The position numbers and the translations under genes are program-made. Positions 49,703-62,000 of a stretch of DNA of 64,000 nt are shown piece after piece. The stretch is from an uncultured Porphyromonadaceae bacterium (GTDB lineage Bacteria > Bacteroidota > Bacteroidia > Bacteroidales > Muribaculaceae): NCBI GenBank assembly GCA_947575235.1, contig CANPMT010000008.1, forward strand, positions 1 through 64,000. Direction: 5' to 3'. Each line of letters begins with the position of its first letter. The first letter of the stretch is position 1. Below the pieces are notes generated by a model. The model was given only the letters and a program-made list of their open reading frames with translations, made no database searches and was not told where the DNA came from.

Positions 49703-52700
49703 TTATCGCGCAAGAGAGATATTGAACGAGATACCGTAGTTGCTGTTAGAGGTGGGATACGCGCTGTTGGACACAAGCGGCGTGTTGACCTGATGGTCGA
49801 AGAAGGCAGCCACAGATATCTTCTTGCTCAACTGATAGGTGGCCATGAAGTTCACAGAGAAGGTCTGTGTGCCCTGCGTGGCCTGCGTGTAGGCTGTCTC
49901 TATGCGGCGTATGAGCGACTGGTTGTTGCTGAACGCGAAGTCAAGATTGATCGAGAGGTCGTTGTTGGTGCCCCCCTGCGAAGTGCCGAATTTCAGAATC
50001 TTGTTGAAATTGGGGATCTTCATTCCGGCTCCCACAGATATCTGCTTGCTTGAGGTCTCGACAATCTGTCCGGCCGACGAGTTGAGGTTGAGGGTCCTTG
50101 AATCACGATATTCGGCATTAACCGAAAGCTCATTCTTGAAGGTCATGTTCACACCTACCAAGGGGGCGAATTTCTCTGTTATCGCCACCGACGATATGTT
50201 GTAGGGTGACGAGGGCACGGGCGACTGTGTCAGTTCATCCATCGTGAAGCCCATCCCGTCGCTGACTCCCACCCAGTTCATGAAACTCGAGTAGCTACCT
50301 ATCGAATAGGTACACTGGTAGGCATGGGTCAGTGTGAACGATTTGAAGATATTCTTCATGTTACCCATCTGGAGAATGCCGTCGTAGGTGACACGCCAGT
50401 TGGGACGCATGGCTCCCAAACCGGGGAACTGGCTCAAGGTCACCTTGTCAGGACTGTATCCGCTGTAGGCGGCTATGAAGGCGGGTATGAGCACATCTGA
50501 GCTTGTCTGTGTCACAGTCCCCACGGCAGGGTTATAGGGAGTCCCGGACAGTACCGAACCTTCAAGGAAGCCGGCATCAGGATAGTTGACACCACGGTAG
50601 GAATTCTCTATCCTCGAGGCCACGATGGGGATATATTCAAGGAACTTGTTGAAAGCCTCCGATTCGTAGCCGTTGGCTGCCTTGGAGTTGCGGAGCGAGG
50701 TGGCCAACGCCACATGGGTGCGGGTGTATGATCCACCCATGTTGGTGGGCATACCGGCAAACATGAACTGCACCTGACGGGTGCGGTTGTCGGTGAGATT
50801 GCTGGTGAGCACTATCTTCAATCCGCGGATCGGCTCAAGGGTAAGCTCGAAGTTAAACTCCTTACCCTGGTTCCAGATGGCGGGTGAGGTCATCTCGTCA
50901 GAGGTCAGCAGCCAGCCACGGTCAAGAGCCTTGTTGACGTAGTTCTCATCGTAGAAACCGAAAGCGAAGTCAAGACCGGGCGACATGGGACCGTACTTGG
51001 TGCTCTGGCCGAAGATATCGCCGACATTTGGCGAGAACTGCGGAAGATTGAGCGAGTGCGACCCACGCCATTTGAACGAGAGGCTACGGGGCATCATAAG
51101 GAAGCGGAGCGCATGGTCGCCCACCTCTTTCCATACCGATTTCTTGGGCTCCTTCTTATCTTCGCGCACCACTAACTTGATCTGGGTATCGGCTTTGGTG
51201 AGAATCTCGATTGAATTATCGTCGATTACCTTTGTCTCTATCTTGAAGGGCTGTGTACCCTTCATGGCGGTAATCTTCAGCTTATCGGTCTTCAGATTAT
51301 GTTTCACCACGGTGGTGGTGTCGGGCGAGAGGTTTATGGCACGCTCGAACTTCTTTACCGTGGGCTTGTTATCCCGCTTCCCGTTAGGTTGACGTGTGCC
51401 GGGGCGTTGCGCCTGCACCTTCGAGAAACGCTTGTTGATGTTCTGAAGATATTTCGATTTGTTGAAGAGTGTCTCGAAGTTAAGGCGGGCATCGGCATTC
51501 CATGTCGACTGGTTCTGTATGGAGTTGCCTAAATAGAGGTCGTCCACGGTGGCACCCTTGTCCCAACGGTAGGTCGAGGTGTAGGTTACGGAGCCGGAGA
51601 GATAGTCGAGCACCGGAATCTTGTTGAAGGGGGCCTTGTAGCTTCCGGTAAAGGTCTGGTTATAGTTCCAGGGTGTGCCGAGACCCTTGATGGATGACCA
51701 TACAGTGTCGCGCCAGTCGCGGTATTTATCGGGGAAGAGGCGACGGTTGACAGCCCCCACCGTCTCCTCGATGCGGGCTGTGGTGTTGCTTGAGAATGAG
51801 AGGCTGAGCGACTGTATGATGTTCCATGTGAGGTTGAGCTGACGGTCCCAGAGGAAGTTCTTGCTCACCTGCACGGGAAGCTGGAAATCCACGTCAACCT
51901 GACTGCGGGTCTGCTCCTCATAGTAGTAGCGGCTCATGTTGGTGTAGAATGTCAGGTTGTTGAACATCCAGTTTATCCCCCAGTCTTTGAAGTATTTCGC
52001 AGTCTTGCTCTTGCTCTTCAATCCGCTGAATGGTTTCCAGGGCTTGATATAGGGGCTGTAGGAATACTGGAATGAACCGCGGTAGTCGTTGGTGTTCTGA
52101 TATTCCGTATTCGGGTCGACATTCTTCTGCTTGTTGAATGAGAAGGCCAACTGGAAGTTTGCCGGATCCCAGGGCATCGGGTTCTTGCTCTGAACGTTGA
52201 ATTTCAGATTGGAGATTGAGAAACTCTCCACCCTCTTGTGGGTTATGGCAAAGGCCTTTATGGAATCCTTCTCATGCTTGGTGGTGGCCGCGTCGAGAGC
52301 GTCCTTGAGCAGGATATCCTGATCGAGGGGATTATATTTGGGGGTTGTCTTCTCGGTCGACACGGAGTAGTAGATCGGGGCGTTGAGCTTCGCTTTCTGG
52401 GGCACAATCTTTCCGAGGTCGCCCTGGACAGCCACGTTATACTGCTCATAGTTGTCGAGACGGCGCGACGAGAGTCCCTGGTCGACGCTTCCGAATCCGG
52501 CAGTCTCCTTGTGCATCGAGAAGTTCACCATGGCCACGTCGCTCATCGCGAGGTTGGCGTTGACGTTGGCCGCCCAGCCGCCATCCTCGTTGAAGTCGGT
52601 CACCCGCAGCTCGTTGAGCCATACCACACCATCCTTGACGCTGTTTGACTTGTTTCTCACACCTATGAGCATAACACGCACGTCGCTCAGACTCGGATTT

Positions 52701-55700
52701 CCCAATACGCTCACTGTATTGTGGTCGTTGTTGGGGTCGCGCATCGAGTAGAGTGTGGTGTAGTTCACACCCTCCACATTGGCACTCCGGTCATGGTTGC
52801 GCTGGGTCTTGAGGTCGGTGAAGACATCAAACTCCACGTTCATGAAGTTAGAGATGGGCCACACTATGCGGCGCGCCTCAGGATTGAGATTGTCATAGCG
52901 TCCCTCAGGTGTGAGCTCAAGAGGTATCTCATATTCGTAGTAGTTGTTCTTGACGTCTGAACCGAGACGCACGAACACAGCCAGGTCACCATTCTTGAGA
53001 TTGGTGGTGTTGTCGATAAGCGACTCGGCATGCACCCACATCTGCAGACGGCGGTAAATGCGGAGGTCGAGCTGGGTGTTCTTGTAGGCACCTCGGGCAT
53101 CCCCCGGCTGCAGACCGGTCACCTTCATCTGGAGTGACTGCTCATTGAGCTGGGTGGCCTGCATCTGGCCAGGGTCCTGGATACGGGTTACGTCGGGAGG
53201 GAGAATGTAGTTGACCGGTGTACGCCCGGAGTTCTCCTCGATATTCACAATCGACATATCGAGCTCACCCTCGGCGGGGGCATCGTTGCGGCTGTTTAGA
53301 TTGAACTTGTAGTCGCGCCATTCTCCGCGCACAAGCTCGAGCGAACCGAAGCGGAGATGGGTTGTCTCCTTGAATCCGGTCATGAACATACGTGCGAAGC
53401 GTATTGTGGAGAAGTCGCTTATTCCACCCACCACCTTGTCAGGCTGGCTGAGGGGTATCTTGAACTGATACCATACTGTCACAGCCGAACCCTCGCGTGT
53501 GGTCACGACGGTCTCCTTGCGGTCGGTTACGTAGTTTTTACCCACTACAAGGTCTTCGGGGCGAATCGAGACCTTATACTGGAAATAGCGCTCATATTCA
53601 TTGAGGGTGTTATCCTGGTTGATATCCTCCACATCGGGGACACTGCGGGCCGACTGATACATCGGGTTGTCGCTCTGGTCGGGCGAGAGTGAGTTACCCT
53701 CAACGCCGTTGTAGTGCTTGTAGCGGTCAAGAATCGAGGCCTGGGTCTCATCGTAATACGTACTGCGGTAGAAGTGATAGTTGTCGCCGGCAGGGTCGTT
53801 CATCGGTGAGAAGGGGCTCTCCTGCATCTCACTGATGGTTGACGACGGCAGACGGGTGCGCAGTTTGTTGAGATACTCCTCATATGAACCGAAGGTGAAC
53901 TCATCGTCGTTGGGGAGTCCGTCAAGCCCCACGTCCTGCATCGGGCGTGCGTTCTCGGCGTTCTCAAAGGCATACGTCAGTGAATTCTGGGTGGATACAC
54001 GTCCCCAGTTTGTCTCGGCCATGAACTGCTCGTTGCCGTCGATGGGTATGCCGTTCTCATAACTCTTCATGCCATCCTTGAGGATATCCTCGCTGATCTC
54101 GCCGAAATTGAAGTAGAGGTCGCCACCCTCGCGGTTGGGGTTCTCCTCGTCGAGGAAGGGGTCGAGGAGCCAGAACTGGATATACTCCACATTCGAGCTC
54201 TCGAAGTTGGTATTATCCATCTTGCGCATTATGCCACCCCAGCGGCGCTCTGGATAGAGAAGGTTGCCGTTCTCATCAATATTCTCGGCGTCGAGGTTAT
54301 ACGGGCCCCTCTCCTTGGGATAGAAAGAGAGGTTGAGTGTCTGGATATAGTTCGACTCACCGGTCAGCAGGTCGCGGCCGGGATATATCTCGCGCACCTG
54401 CACCTCACGCACGTAGGGATTGGAGAGCTGCTTGAGGTCGTTGCGCAGATAGCCGGGGAGCATGGAGGAGTTTTTCTGGGTCCACATGCGGTCGATGTAG
54501 TTCCAGGCAAGGAGAGCGCGGTTTTTGCCGTAGTCAACATTATTTGAGAGCGAGGCCTCAGGGAAGAGAGGGTCAGAGCCACCGTCGTAGGGAGTCGAGG
54601 CGAGAAACCATGAATAGGGATTGCGCAGGTCGATTCCGGTCTGCGTATTCTCGAAGTCATCGATATATGATGAGCCTTGGGTGGTGCCAGTCTTCTGCTT
54701 GTGGGGCACGAGCTGTGCGAACTCCGCGTTGAGGCGCAGCGAGGAGGGGGCTGTGGCATTGATAGTGGGCACCTTGTTGAGAAGGTTGGTGAGCCACATG
54801 AAATCTTTGTTGTAATTGAGGTTGACACCCCACATGGTGTTGTTGATTACCTCATCACCTATGTTGACCTTCTCCGTGAGGGCTTTCTCAGAGAAATGGA
54901 GGAGGGTTCCACCCAAGGTGAAATCCTTGTTGAAACGGTATTGGGCGTCCAGACCGAGGAGGGTCTTGCGCTGCATGCTGAAGAGCGACTGGTTTTCGAG
55001 AGTGACGCTGACATTAGTGCCGGAGTCGATGATGCTCTGGTTGGTGATTGTCACTATACCCATGCTGTAATCCACGGTATAGTCGCTGTTCTCGGTTAGC
55101 TGCACACCTCCGGCCATGACCACAACCGACCCTCTCGGCACGTTCATCGCGTTCAGGCGTATCTGTGCGCCGTTCGATGCCTGGTACTCACCGGTAAGCG
55201 AGAACTTGTTTTTATCGGCAAACTGACGGGCCACGACGAGAGTCGAGTCGTAAAGTTCCTTATATACGTATGGGGCGGCCAGGACAGGGTCGCCGATCTT
55301 GCGTTCAAGATTGGCACCGAAAGGCTCGGCCACAGGGAATATGATCTTACCATTGGTAGGCTGCACGGTGTAACCCTCCACATAGTCGAAGAATCCGTCG
55401 GGGTTCGACTCCTGGTTTGAGTCGAGACGGTCAAGATTCATCACCTGGAGGAGGGGCTGGTTGGAGATGGAGCCTACAGGGAGGTAGTTTATCTCAGTTC
55501 CGGTGGTGTCGCTGAGATACTTGATGTTCATCTTGAAATTCTTCTTCTGCAGCTGATATGCACCGAGTGAATAGACATTCTTCATCATAAGCTTCCACAT
55601 CGGGAGCTTAGGTGATATTGTTGTGCCACGGAGCATCTTCAAGTAGAGACAGTCGGAGGTAGTGGTGACGTCGCTTGAGAACTCACCCACCTGGTACACC

Positions 55701-57193
55701 TTACCCTGGTATGTGTATTCATAAGCCACTGCCAGCACCTCATCGGTGCTGAGGGCTGACTTGAGCGAGATATAACCCAAGGTTGAGTTAAGGGTATATT
55801 CGCTCGATTTCAGCAGACGGGCGCTCTCGACCTTCTCATAGTCGCGTCCACCCTCGATGCCGTAGGCACCGAGCGGAGTGAGCACCTGTGTCACGTCGTT
55901 GATGTTTCGTGCGCCGGGGTAGTCGGTCTTTATCACATCGAGCAGATTGTTGCTCTGGTTTGAGGGGACACTGATCGATGTGTTGGGTTGCCAGTAGTCG
56001 CTGGCGAGACGGGTGTTCTCACCTATATCCTGGAAGCCCACGAAGTTGCGGCTCTCGTCGTAATTGCCGTTCTTGTTGGTGACCCACACCTCTATGCGGT
56101 TGATGGTGATACCCGACGACACATGCGGAAGGCGTGAGGCGAACTGGTCGTAGTTGTCGTAGAAATACTGTGCCAGGAAGAAGTGGCGGTTGGCGTCGTA
56201 ATCGTCGGCCTTTATGGTGAAGGAGGTGGTCTGCACGCCACCCTGCGTGTTGACTGTTTTCGACTCGCTGTTCTGCTGGCTGAGAAGTCCGGTAAGGGTA
56301 AGTTTGCCGAACTGCAGCTTGGCCTTCATACCGAACAGGGCTGTTCCGCCGCGGATGAGGCTCGAACCGGTGGTCATGCTGACGTTGCCGGCCTCGATAT
56401 TCTTGATTATCTCATCCTCCTTACCCTCATAATTGAGTTTGAGATTCTTGGAGTCGAAATCGAATGTAGCGTCGGTATTATACGACATATTGAACTTCAG
56501 CTTGTCGCCCACCGATGCGGCAATTGTGGCCTGTATCTTCTGGTCGAAGCTGAAGAAAGTCTTGCGTCGCGACTTGAGCGAGAGCGCCGGGTTGTCGGTC
56601 TTGTTGCTCTTCACACCCATCGAGAGCTGTATCGAGCCTTGTGTGGAGAGACGCACGCCACCCGGGCCAAACACCTTCTCAAGCGGGCCGAGCGCGAAAT
56701 TCATGTCAAGTATGTTGAAGGGCTGCTTATCCTTATTCTCGAACCCCTCGGCATTCTTCTGCTGGAAATAGCCGAACATCTCGCGACGTGTGGCCATGTT
56801 GTTATACTCCTCCGGAGTCATCATATAAGGGGTTATGATATCCTTGTCGCCGAGACGGGTGTGTATGACATACATTCCGCTCTCAGGGTCGAATATCGCC
56901 TGTGTCCTGATGTTGGAGGGGGTGGTGAGGTCGGCCACATACTCACGCCCGATGTAGTCGGCATATTCCTGCGGGAGTGTGGTCTGCACCGGCGACGGCA
57001 TGAGGATACTGTCCGGTATGGCGGTGCCGTCAAGGTATTCCGGCACCGGGGGTGGAGGGGGCGCGAGCTCCGACTTCTTGTACTGACCTACAGACACGAC
57101 AGTGGCTGCCAGTGCCAGAAGGGGAACCGGGAGCCATTTTGATATTCTCTTTTTGGCTATGTCGCGTAATTTAGGTTTTCTTTGAAAAGTCAT
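49703..57193 (-). CDS. sprA: Type IX secretion system translocon protein SprA
   Basis: About 2,500-aa protein immediately downstream of ruvA with SprA-like content (YPKERGPYNLD, WGGIMRKMDNTNFESSNVEYIQFWLLDPF). Confidence 0.94.
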   Translation of the reverse strand: MTFQRKPKLRDIAKKRISKWLPVPLLALAATVVSVGQYKKSELAPPPPPVPEYLDGTAIPDSILMPSPVQTTLPQEYADYIGREYVADLTTPSNIRTQAIFDPESGMYVIHTRLGDKDIITPYMMTPEEYNNMATRREMFGYFQQKNAEGFENKDKQPFNILDMNFALGPLEKVFGPGGVRLSTQGSIQLSMGVKSNKTDNPALSLKSRRKTFFSFDQKIQATIAASVGDKLKFNMSYNTDATFDFDSKNLKLNYEGKEDEIIKNIEAGNVSMTTGSSLIRGGTALFGMKAKLQFGKLTLTGLLSQQNSESKTVNTQGGVQTTSFTIKADDYDANRHFFLAQYFYDNYDQFASRLPHVSSGITINRIEVWVTNKNGNYDESRNFVGFQDIGENTRLASDYWQPNTSISVPSNQSNNLLDVIKTDYPGARNINDVTQVLTPLGAYGIEGGRDYEKVESARLLKSSEYTLNSTLGYISLKSALSTDEVLAVAYEYTYQGKVYQVGEFSSDVTTTSDCLYLKMLRGTTISPKLPMWKLMMKNVYSLGAYQLQKKNFKMNIKYLSDTTGTEINYLPVGSISNQPLLQVMNLDRLDSNQESNPDGFFDYVEGYTVQPTNGKIIFPVAEPFGANLERKIGDPVLAAPYVYKELYDSTLVVARQFADKNKFSLTGEYQASNGAQIRLNAMNVPRGSVVVMAGGVQLTENSDYTVDYSMGIVTITNQSIIDSGTNVSVTLENQSLFSMQRKTLLGLDAQYRFNKDFTLGGTLLHFSEKALTEKVNIGDEVINNTMWGVNLNYNKDFMWLTNLLNKVPTINATAPSSLRLNAEFAQLVPHKQKTGTTQGSSYIDDFENTQTGIDLRNPYSWFLASTPYDGGSDPLFPEASLSNNVDYGKNRALLAWNYIDRMWTQKNSSMLPGYLRNDLKQLSNPYVREVQVREIYPGRDLLTGESNYIQTLNLSFYPKERGPYNLDAENIDENGNLLYPERRWGGIMRKMDNTNFESSNVEYIQFWLLDPFLDEENPNREGGDLYFNFGEISEDILKDGMKSYENGIPIDGNEQFMAETNWGRVSTQNSLTYAFENAENARPMQDVGLDGLPNDDEFTFGSYEEYLNKLRTRLPSSTISEMQESPFSPMNDPAGDNYHFYRSTYYDETQASILDRYKHYNGVEGNSLSPDQSDNPMYQSARSVPDVEDINQDNTLNEYERYFQYKVSIRPEDLVVGKNYVTDRKETVVTTREGSAVTVWYQFKIPLSQPDKVVGGISDFSTIRFARMFMTGFKETTHLRFGSLELVRGEWRDYKFNLNSRNDAPAEGELDMSIVNIEENSGRTPVNYILPPDVTRIQDPGQMQATQLNEQSLQMKVTGLQPGDARGAYKNTQLDLRIYRRLQMWVHAESLIDNTTNLKNGDLAVFVRLGSDVKNNYYEYEIPLELTPEGRYDNLNPEARRIVWPISNFMNVEFDVFTDLKTQRNHDRSANVEGVNYTTLYSMRDPNNDHNTVSVLGNPSLSDVRVMLIGVRNKSNSVKDGVVWLNELRVTDFNEDGGWAANVNANLAMSDVAMVNFSMHKETAGFGSVDQGLSSRRLDNYEQYNVAVQGDLGKIVPQKAKLNAPIYYSVSTEKTTPKYNPLDQDILLKDALDAATTKHEKDSIKAFAITHKRVESFSISNLKFNVQSKNPMPWDPANFQLAFSFNKQKNVDPNTEYQNTNDYRGSFQYSYSPYIKPWKPFSGLKSKSKTAKYFKDWGINWMFNNLTFYTNMSRYYYEEQTRSQVDVDFQLPVQVSKNFLWDRQLNLTWNIIQSLSLSFSSNTTARIEETVGAVNRRLFPDKYRDWRDTVWSSIKGLGTPWNYNQTFTGSYKAPFNKIPVLDYLSGSVTYTSTYRWDKGATVDDLYLGNSIQNQSTWNADARLNFETLFNKSKYLQNINKRFSKVQAQRPGTRQPNGKRDNKPTVKKFERAINLSPDTTTVVKHNLKTDKLKITAMKGTQPFKIETKVIDDNSIEILTKADTQIKLVVREDKKEPKKSVWKEVGDHALRFLMMPRSLSFKWRGSHSLNLPQFSPNVGDIFGQSTKYGPMSPGLDFAFGFYDENYVNKALDRGWLLTSDEMTSPAIWNQGKEFNFELTLEPIRGLKIVLTSNLTDNRTRQVQFMFAGMPTNMGGSYTRTHVALATSLRNSKAANGYESEAFNKFLEYIPIVASRIENSYRGVNYPDAGFLEGSVLSGTPYNPAVGTVTQTSSDVLIPAFIAAYSGYSPDKVTLSQFPGLGAMRPNWRVTYDGILQMGNMKNIFKSFTLTHAYQCTYSIGSYSSFMNWVGVSDGMGFTMDELTQSPVPSSPYNISSVAITEKFAPLVGVNMTFKNELSVNAEYRDSRTLNLNSSAGQIVETSSKQISVGAGMKIPNFNKILKFGTSQGGTNNDLSINLDFAFSNNQSLIRRIETAYTQATQGTQTFSVNFMATYQLSKKISVAAFFDHQVNTPLVSNSAYPTSNSNYGISFNISLAR

Positions 57194-57783
57194 CAGAGCA
57201 TCTTGAGCGCTTGCTTGATCGCCTTCTCTGTGCTCAGGGTCGGATCAGATGCAAAGAGCTTCTTCAGGACCTTCTGGCTTTGCTGCGCGGTGAAGCCGAG
57301 CATCACGAGCGCAGCCATTGAATCTTCATATGATTCTCCGGCGACCGGTACACTTGAAGATAACGCTGTTGCATCGGGTTTTATTTTATCCTTGAGGTCT
57401 ACAATGATACGTTGGGCTGTCTTTCCGCCTATCCCTTTGACAGCTTTCAACGCGCTGTCCTGTCCGGAAGCTATGGCACCCTCGAGCTGGTCGGCTGTAA
57501 GTGAGGAGAGTATGAGGCGGGCCGTATTGGGTCCCACTCCGCTCACCCCTATGAGCAGACGGAAGAGCTCGCGGCTGCGTTTGGTGAGGAATCCGTAGAG
57601 GAGATGGGCGTCCTCGCGTATGGCCTCGTGTATGTAGAGACGCACTTTGCCGCTCCCTGCCGCTCCGTTGAGCTCGGCATAGTCTATGAGGGAGATATTG
57701 ATTTCGTATCCCACACCGTTGCAGTCTACCACCGCAGACGTGGGGTTGAGTTCGGCCAAAGGACCGCTGATATAATCTATCAT
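57193..57783 (-). CDS. ruvA: Holliday junction branch migration protein RuvA
   Basis: [31 protein letters not shown]; HhH region [33 protein letters not shown]. Confidence 0.95.
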   Translation of the reverse strand: MIDYISGPLAELNPTSAVVDCNGVGYEINISLIDYAELNGAAGSGKVRLYIHEAIREDAHLLYGFLTKRSRELFRLLIGVSGVGPNTARLILSSLTADQLEGAIASGQDSALKAVKGIGGKTAQRIIVDLKDKIKPDATALSSSVPVAGESYEDSMAALVMLGFTAQQSQKVLKKLFASDPTLSTEKAIKQALKML

Positions 57784-57882
57784 CGTCAGTTTTTATTGCA
57801 AAAGTAGTAAAACATCCCGTTTCAGCCAAATCTCCTCCTCTACTTGCTTCTGCGTGGTGTCTCCCACACAGGCAGTCGCGGG

Positions 57883-59070
57883 CTAAAACACCGTAATCTG
57901 AAGGAGCAGACGGTTGTAGCGGTTAAGCAGGTCCTGATAGGTCTCTTCGCGCTCTTTGATGGTCTGGACTTCGGTGTAATAGTCGGTTATCGAGGTCTGT
58001 CCCAACATCACCGATTTTGTGAGGAGACTTACGGTCTCATCCATGAGCCGACGGTCGTAGGCACTGATTGTACGCAGCAGGGCGCGTGCCTCCTCATAAC
58101 GTGCGGTAAGCTGCGACTCGGAACGCTGGCGTATCGTCTCGAGGCGCAGGTCGGCGGCTCTCTTCTTCGCCACGGCGGCCCTCACCTTTTTTCCGGTGGT
58201 GAAGAGCGGGAACGACGCCCCCACCACAAAACCGTTGCTGGCCTCCTCCATCTCGGTGTTGCGTCGGTAGCCTACCGTGAGTTTCGGGAGCCATCCCTGA
58301 CGGGCCACTCTCTCCTCCTGTTGCGAGAGTATGAACTGAGCTGCCCCGGCTTTTATGTCGGGATCGGCCGAGAGCCAGAGTTCTGTAAGCTGGGCGGCCG
58401 ATTCCGGCAAGGAGAAGTCGGGATAATCCACCCCCTCCGCCACAAATGGCTTGTTACCGTTAAGCACCCGCAGTTCACCCTCCAGCCTCACGCGCTCCGA
58501 CTCATTGTCGAGCAGTGAGGTGCGCAGCTGCATGGCATCCATCCGTATGCGGTTGAGGTCGAGCATAGTGGCTGTGCCATCCTTGACGCCACGTTCCCAT
58601 ACCCCTGTCAATGAGTCGGCTATATCGAGGCGGCGCGAAAGCAATCCGGCCATCCGGCGGTTCTTCACTAAGTCGAGGTACAGTCCACCAGCCTCAAGCA
58701 GCAGGGTGCGCCTTGCAGCGGCATACTCCTCATCGCTGACCATCCTGATGGCGTCCGTGGCTTTTGCCCGGGCGGCATAGAGTGTCGGGAAGTCAAATTC
58801 CTGGGTGACAATCAGCTCGGAACTCGCCACACCGTCGGCGCCGCGCTTGAAGAAGGGACTGTATTCAATAGATGTCGCGTCGAGGGTGTTCTCTGACGAT
58901 GATTCAAGCACCGTTGCCCTACCCTCCTCGCGGAGAGCCTTCAGCTCGCCGTTATTGCGTTCTATCTCACTGAACAGGTCGTTGATGCCTGACGCTCCGG
59001 CAGTGGCCGTGAACGTCAGTATTGAGATTCCCGCCAACAGGCAGGTATAGATTTTTCTGATCATATTCAA
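57883..59070 (-). CDS. TolC-family outer membrane efflux protein
   Basis: Coiled-coil OMP; overlaps the RND gene by ATGA. Confidence 0.85.
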   Translation of the reverse strand: MNMIRKIYTCLLAGISILTFTATAGASGINDLFSEIERNNGELKALREEGRATVLESSSENTLDATSIEYSPFFKRGADGVASSELIVTQEFDFPTLYAARAKATDAIRMVSDEEYAAARRTLLLEAGGLYLDLVKNRRMAGLLSRRLDIADSLTGVWERGVKDGTATMLDLNRIRMDAMQLRTSLLDNESERVRLEGELRVLNGNKPFVAEGVDYPDFSLPESAAQLTELWLSADPDIKAGAAQFILSQQEERVARQGWLPKLTVGYRRNTEMEEASNGFVVGASFPLFTTGKKVRAAVAKKRAADLRLETIRQRSESQLTARYEEARALLRTISAYDRRLMDETVSLLTKSVMLGQTSITDYYTEVQTIKEREETYQDLLNRYNRLLLQITVF

Positions 59071-62000
59071 ATATTTACTGGTTTCTCCTCACCTTTACGG
59101 CGGTTGATAAGGGTATAGACCACCGGAATGATGAAGGCGTTGAGGAATGTTGATGAAAGCAGACCTCCCAAAATCACAAGAGCCATGGGACTCTGGATTT
59201 CGTTGCCGGGCAGGTCTCCGCGCAAAGCCAATGGTATCAGCGCCAAGGCGGAGGTCATTGCTGTCATCAGAATCGGGTTCATACGGTCGAGCGAGCCTTT
59301 CACCACACTTTCGCGCAGCGATGCGCCCTGCATCTTCCGCAGCAGGTCATAGCGCGTCACAAGCAACATGCCGTTGCGTGTGGCTATGCCGAAGAGCGAG
59401 ATGAATCCGATTATGGCGGGGATGCTGATCTCGCCTGTCGAGAATCGTAACACCAGCACACCGCCGATGAGTGCGAAGGGAAGATTCAGTAATATCACCC
59501 CGCTCTCCACACCGTTTCTGAACTGCATGTAGAGAAGAAGGAATATCACCAGAACACTTAGTAATGAGGTGAAGAAGAGAATACGGCTGGCGGCGCGTTC
59601 ACTCTCGAACTGTCCGCCGTATTCTATGTGATAACCCTCGGGAAGGTCTATCTCTTTATCTATGCGGCTCCGGATGTCATCGACCACGCTACCGATATCG
59701 CGGCCGTCGGTATTGGCCGATATCACAATGTTGCGTTTCACATTCTCTCGGCTAATGGTGTTCGGTCCGGTCGATGATGTTATGTCGGCCACATTGGCCA
59801 GAGGCACCTTGTAGCCGTCGGGTGTGTCGATAAGGAGGGAGCCTATAGTCTCGATTGTGGCCCTTGATATGGTGTCGGCCCTCACCACGATGTCGAAGTT
59901 GTAGCCACCCTCGTATATCTGGCCCACACTCTCACCCCCTAACATCACGGATACGAACTCATTGAACTGCGGAAGGGTGATTCCGTAGTTGGCAAGCATC
60001 TGCATTCGGGGCTTGATCTTAAGCTCGGGACGCTCAATCTGTTGCTCCACGTTAAGGTCGGCCAGACCCTCCACATCCTCCACAGCCCCCTTGATGCGGT
60101 TGGCTATGGCATACATCTTGCCGAGATCATCGCCGAAGAGTTTTATGGCTATCGAGGCCTGCGTGCCGCTCAGCATTGCATCGATACGGTGACTGATGGG
60201 CTGTCCTATCTCGATATTGGCACCGGCTATGAGCGAGAGTTTCTCGCGCACCTCTTTCAGTATCTCCTTCACAGGGCGTCCGTCGGTCGAGAACGGAGCC
60301 TCGATCTCTGATACGTTCACCCCCAAGGCGTGTTCATCGAGTTCGGCCCGTCCGGTCTTGCGTGCCACAGTCTTTATCTCCTCTACCGACAGGAGCAGCT
60401 CCTCGGCCTGACGGCCGATTTTGTCAGATTCCTCAAGCGAGACACCGGGCAAAGTGCTGACATTGATGGTGAACGACCCCTCATTGAACGGCGGTAGGAA
60501 ACTGCGTCCGAGTGTGAAGAACACCACTACCGTGGCAACGAAGAGCGCCACTGTGCCACCCATGACTATCCCCTTGTGACCCAAGGTCCATTCGAGTGCC
60601 TTGAGATAATATCGTTTTATGAAGGCTGCCACGGGTGCATCCTCCTTGAGTTTGCTTTCAAGCCCGGGCTTGCCGAGAAGATAGCTGCAAAGCACCGGGG
60701 TCAAGGTAAGGGCCACCAATGTTGAAGCCAGAAGTGCCACAATGAAAGCCACGCCGAGGGGTATGAGCATCCTCCCCTCCATACCGCCGAGGAAGAAGAG
60801 AGGCACAAAACTCACAATTATTATCAGAGTTGAGTTAAGAATGGGCATACGCACCTCACGCGAGGCTTCGTAGACCACTCTCAGAAGCGGTTTCCGTTCG
60901 GATGGGTCGAGGCGACGGTTCTCGCCGAGACGTTTCCATACATTCTCCACATCCACTATGGCATCATCCACCAGCGAACCGATAGCTATGGCCATACCGC
61001 CGAGACTCATGGTGTTGAGTGTGTTGCCGGTGAGATGAAGCACTATAATCGTCACAAGGAGCGACAAGGGGATGGTGACCAGAGATATGAGTGTGGTGCG
61101 GATATTGCCGAGGAATAGAATGAGGATAATCACCACGAATACTGCACCCTCGAGAAGTGAGGTCTTTACATTGTCGATAGAGCTCTCTATGAACCGTGAC
61201 TGACGGAAGATGTCGGTAGACACATTGATTCCTGACGGCAGGCCCCCTTTGAGCTCATCTATAACGTTATCAAGACGTTCTGTAAGTTCGATGGTGCCTG
61301 TGGCCGGTTGTTTTGTGACGGTGAGCAGCACGGCCTCCTTTCCACGTTCGGAGGCTTTGCCGAGCTTCGGGCTCTGCCCTCCTGTCTTTACTTCGGCTAT
61401 GTCGGCTATCAGTATCGACTCCCCTCCTGAGGTGCGTTTCACCACTGCATTGTTAAGACGCTCCATAGCATCTGAAGGCACAATGCCACGCACTATATAT
61501 TCATTGCCGTATTGATACACAACACCCCCGTTGACACCGTCACTCAGGCCACGTGTGGACTCAAGCACCTCGCCGAGTGTGACGTTGTAATGGTTCATCT
61601 TTTCAGGGCTCACCAGTATCTGGTATTCCTTCAGGTCGCCACCTATCACTGACACCTGCGCCACACCCTCGGTCGAGAGGAGGCGGGGGCGTATGGTGCG
61701 CTCGGCTATCGTGCGCAGTTCGAGCATCGGTACGGTGTCGGACGTGAGGCTCACAATGAGTACCTCTCCCAATATCGAGGATTGCGGACCGATAACCGGA
61801 CGGCTCACCGAGGCGGGGAGCTGATCGCTGACCTGCGCCAGTTTCTCGGATACTATCTGACGGTCGATGTAGACATCGGTATCCCATTCAAATTCAACCC
61901 ACACCACCGAGAATCCGGCTGTCGACGACGACCTTACACGTCTTACCCCTGTGGCGCCGTTGACAGCGGTCTCGACAGGGAATGTCACCAGTTGCTCGAC

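Noticed and set aside
56183-57142. 319-aa + strand ORF
   Set aside because: Antisense to sprA; low-complexity translation typical of shadow ORFs.
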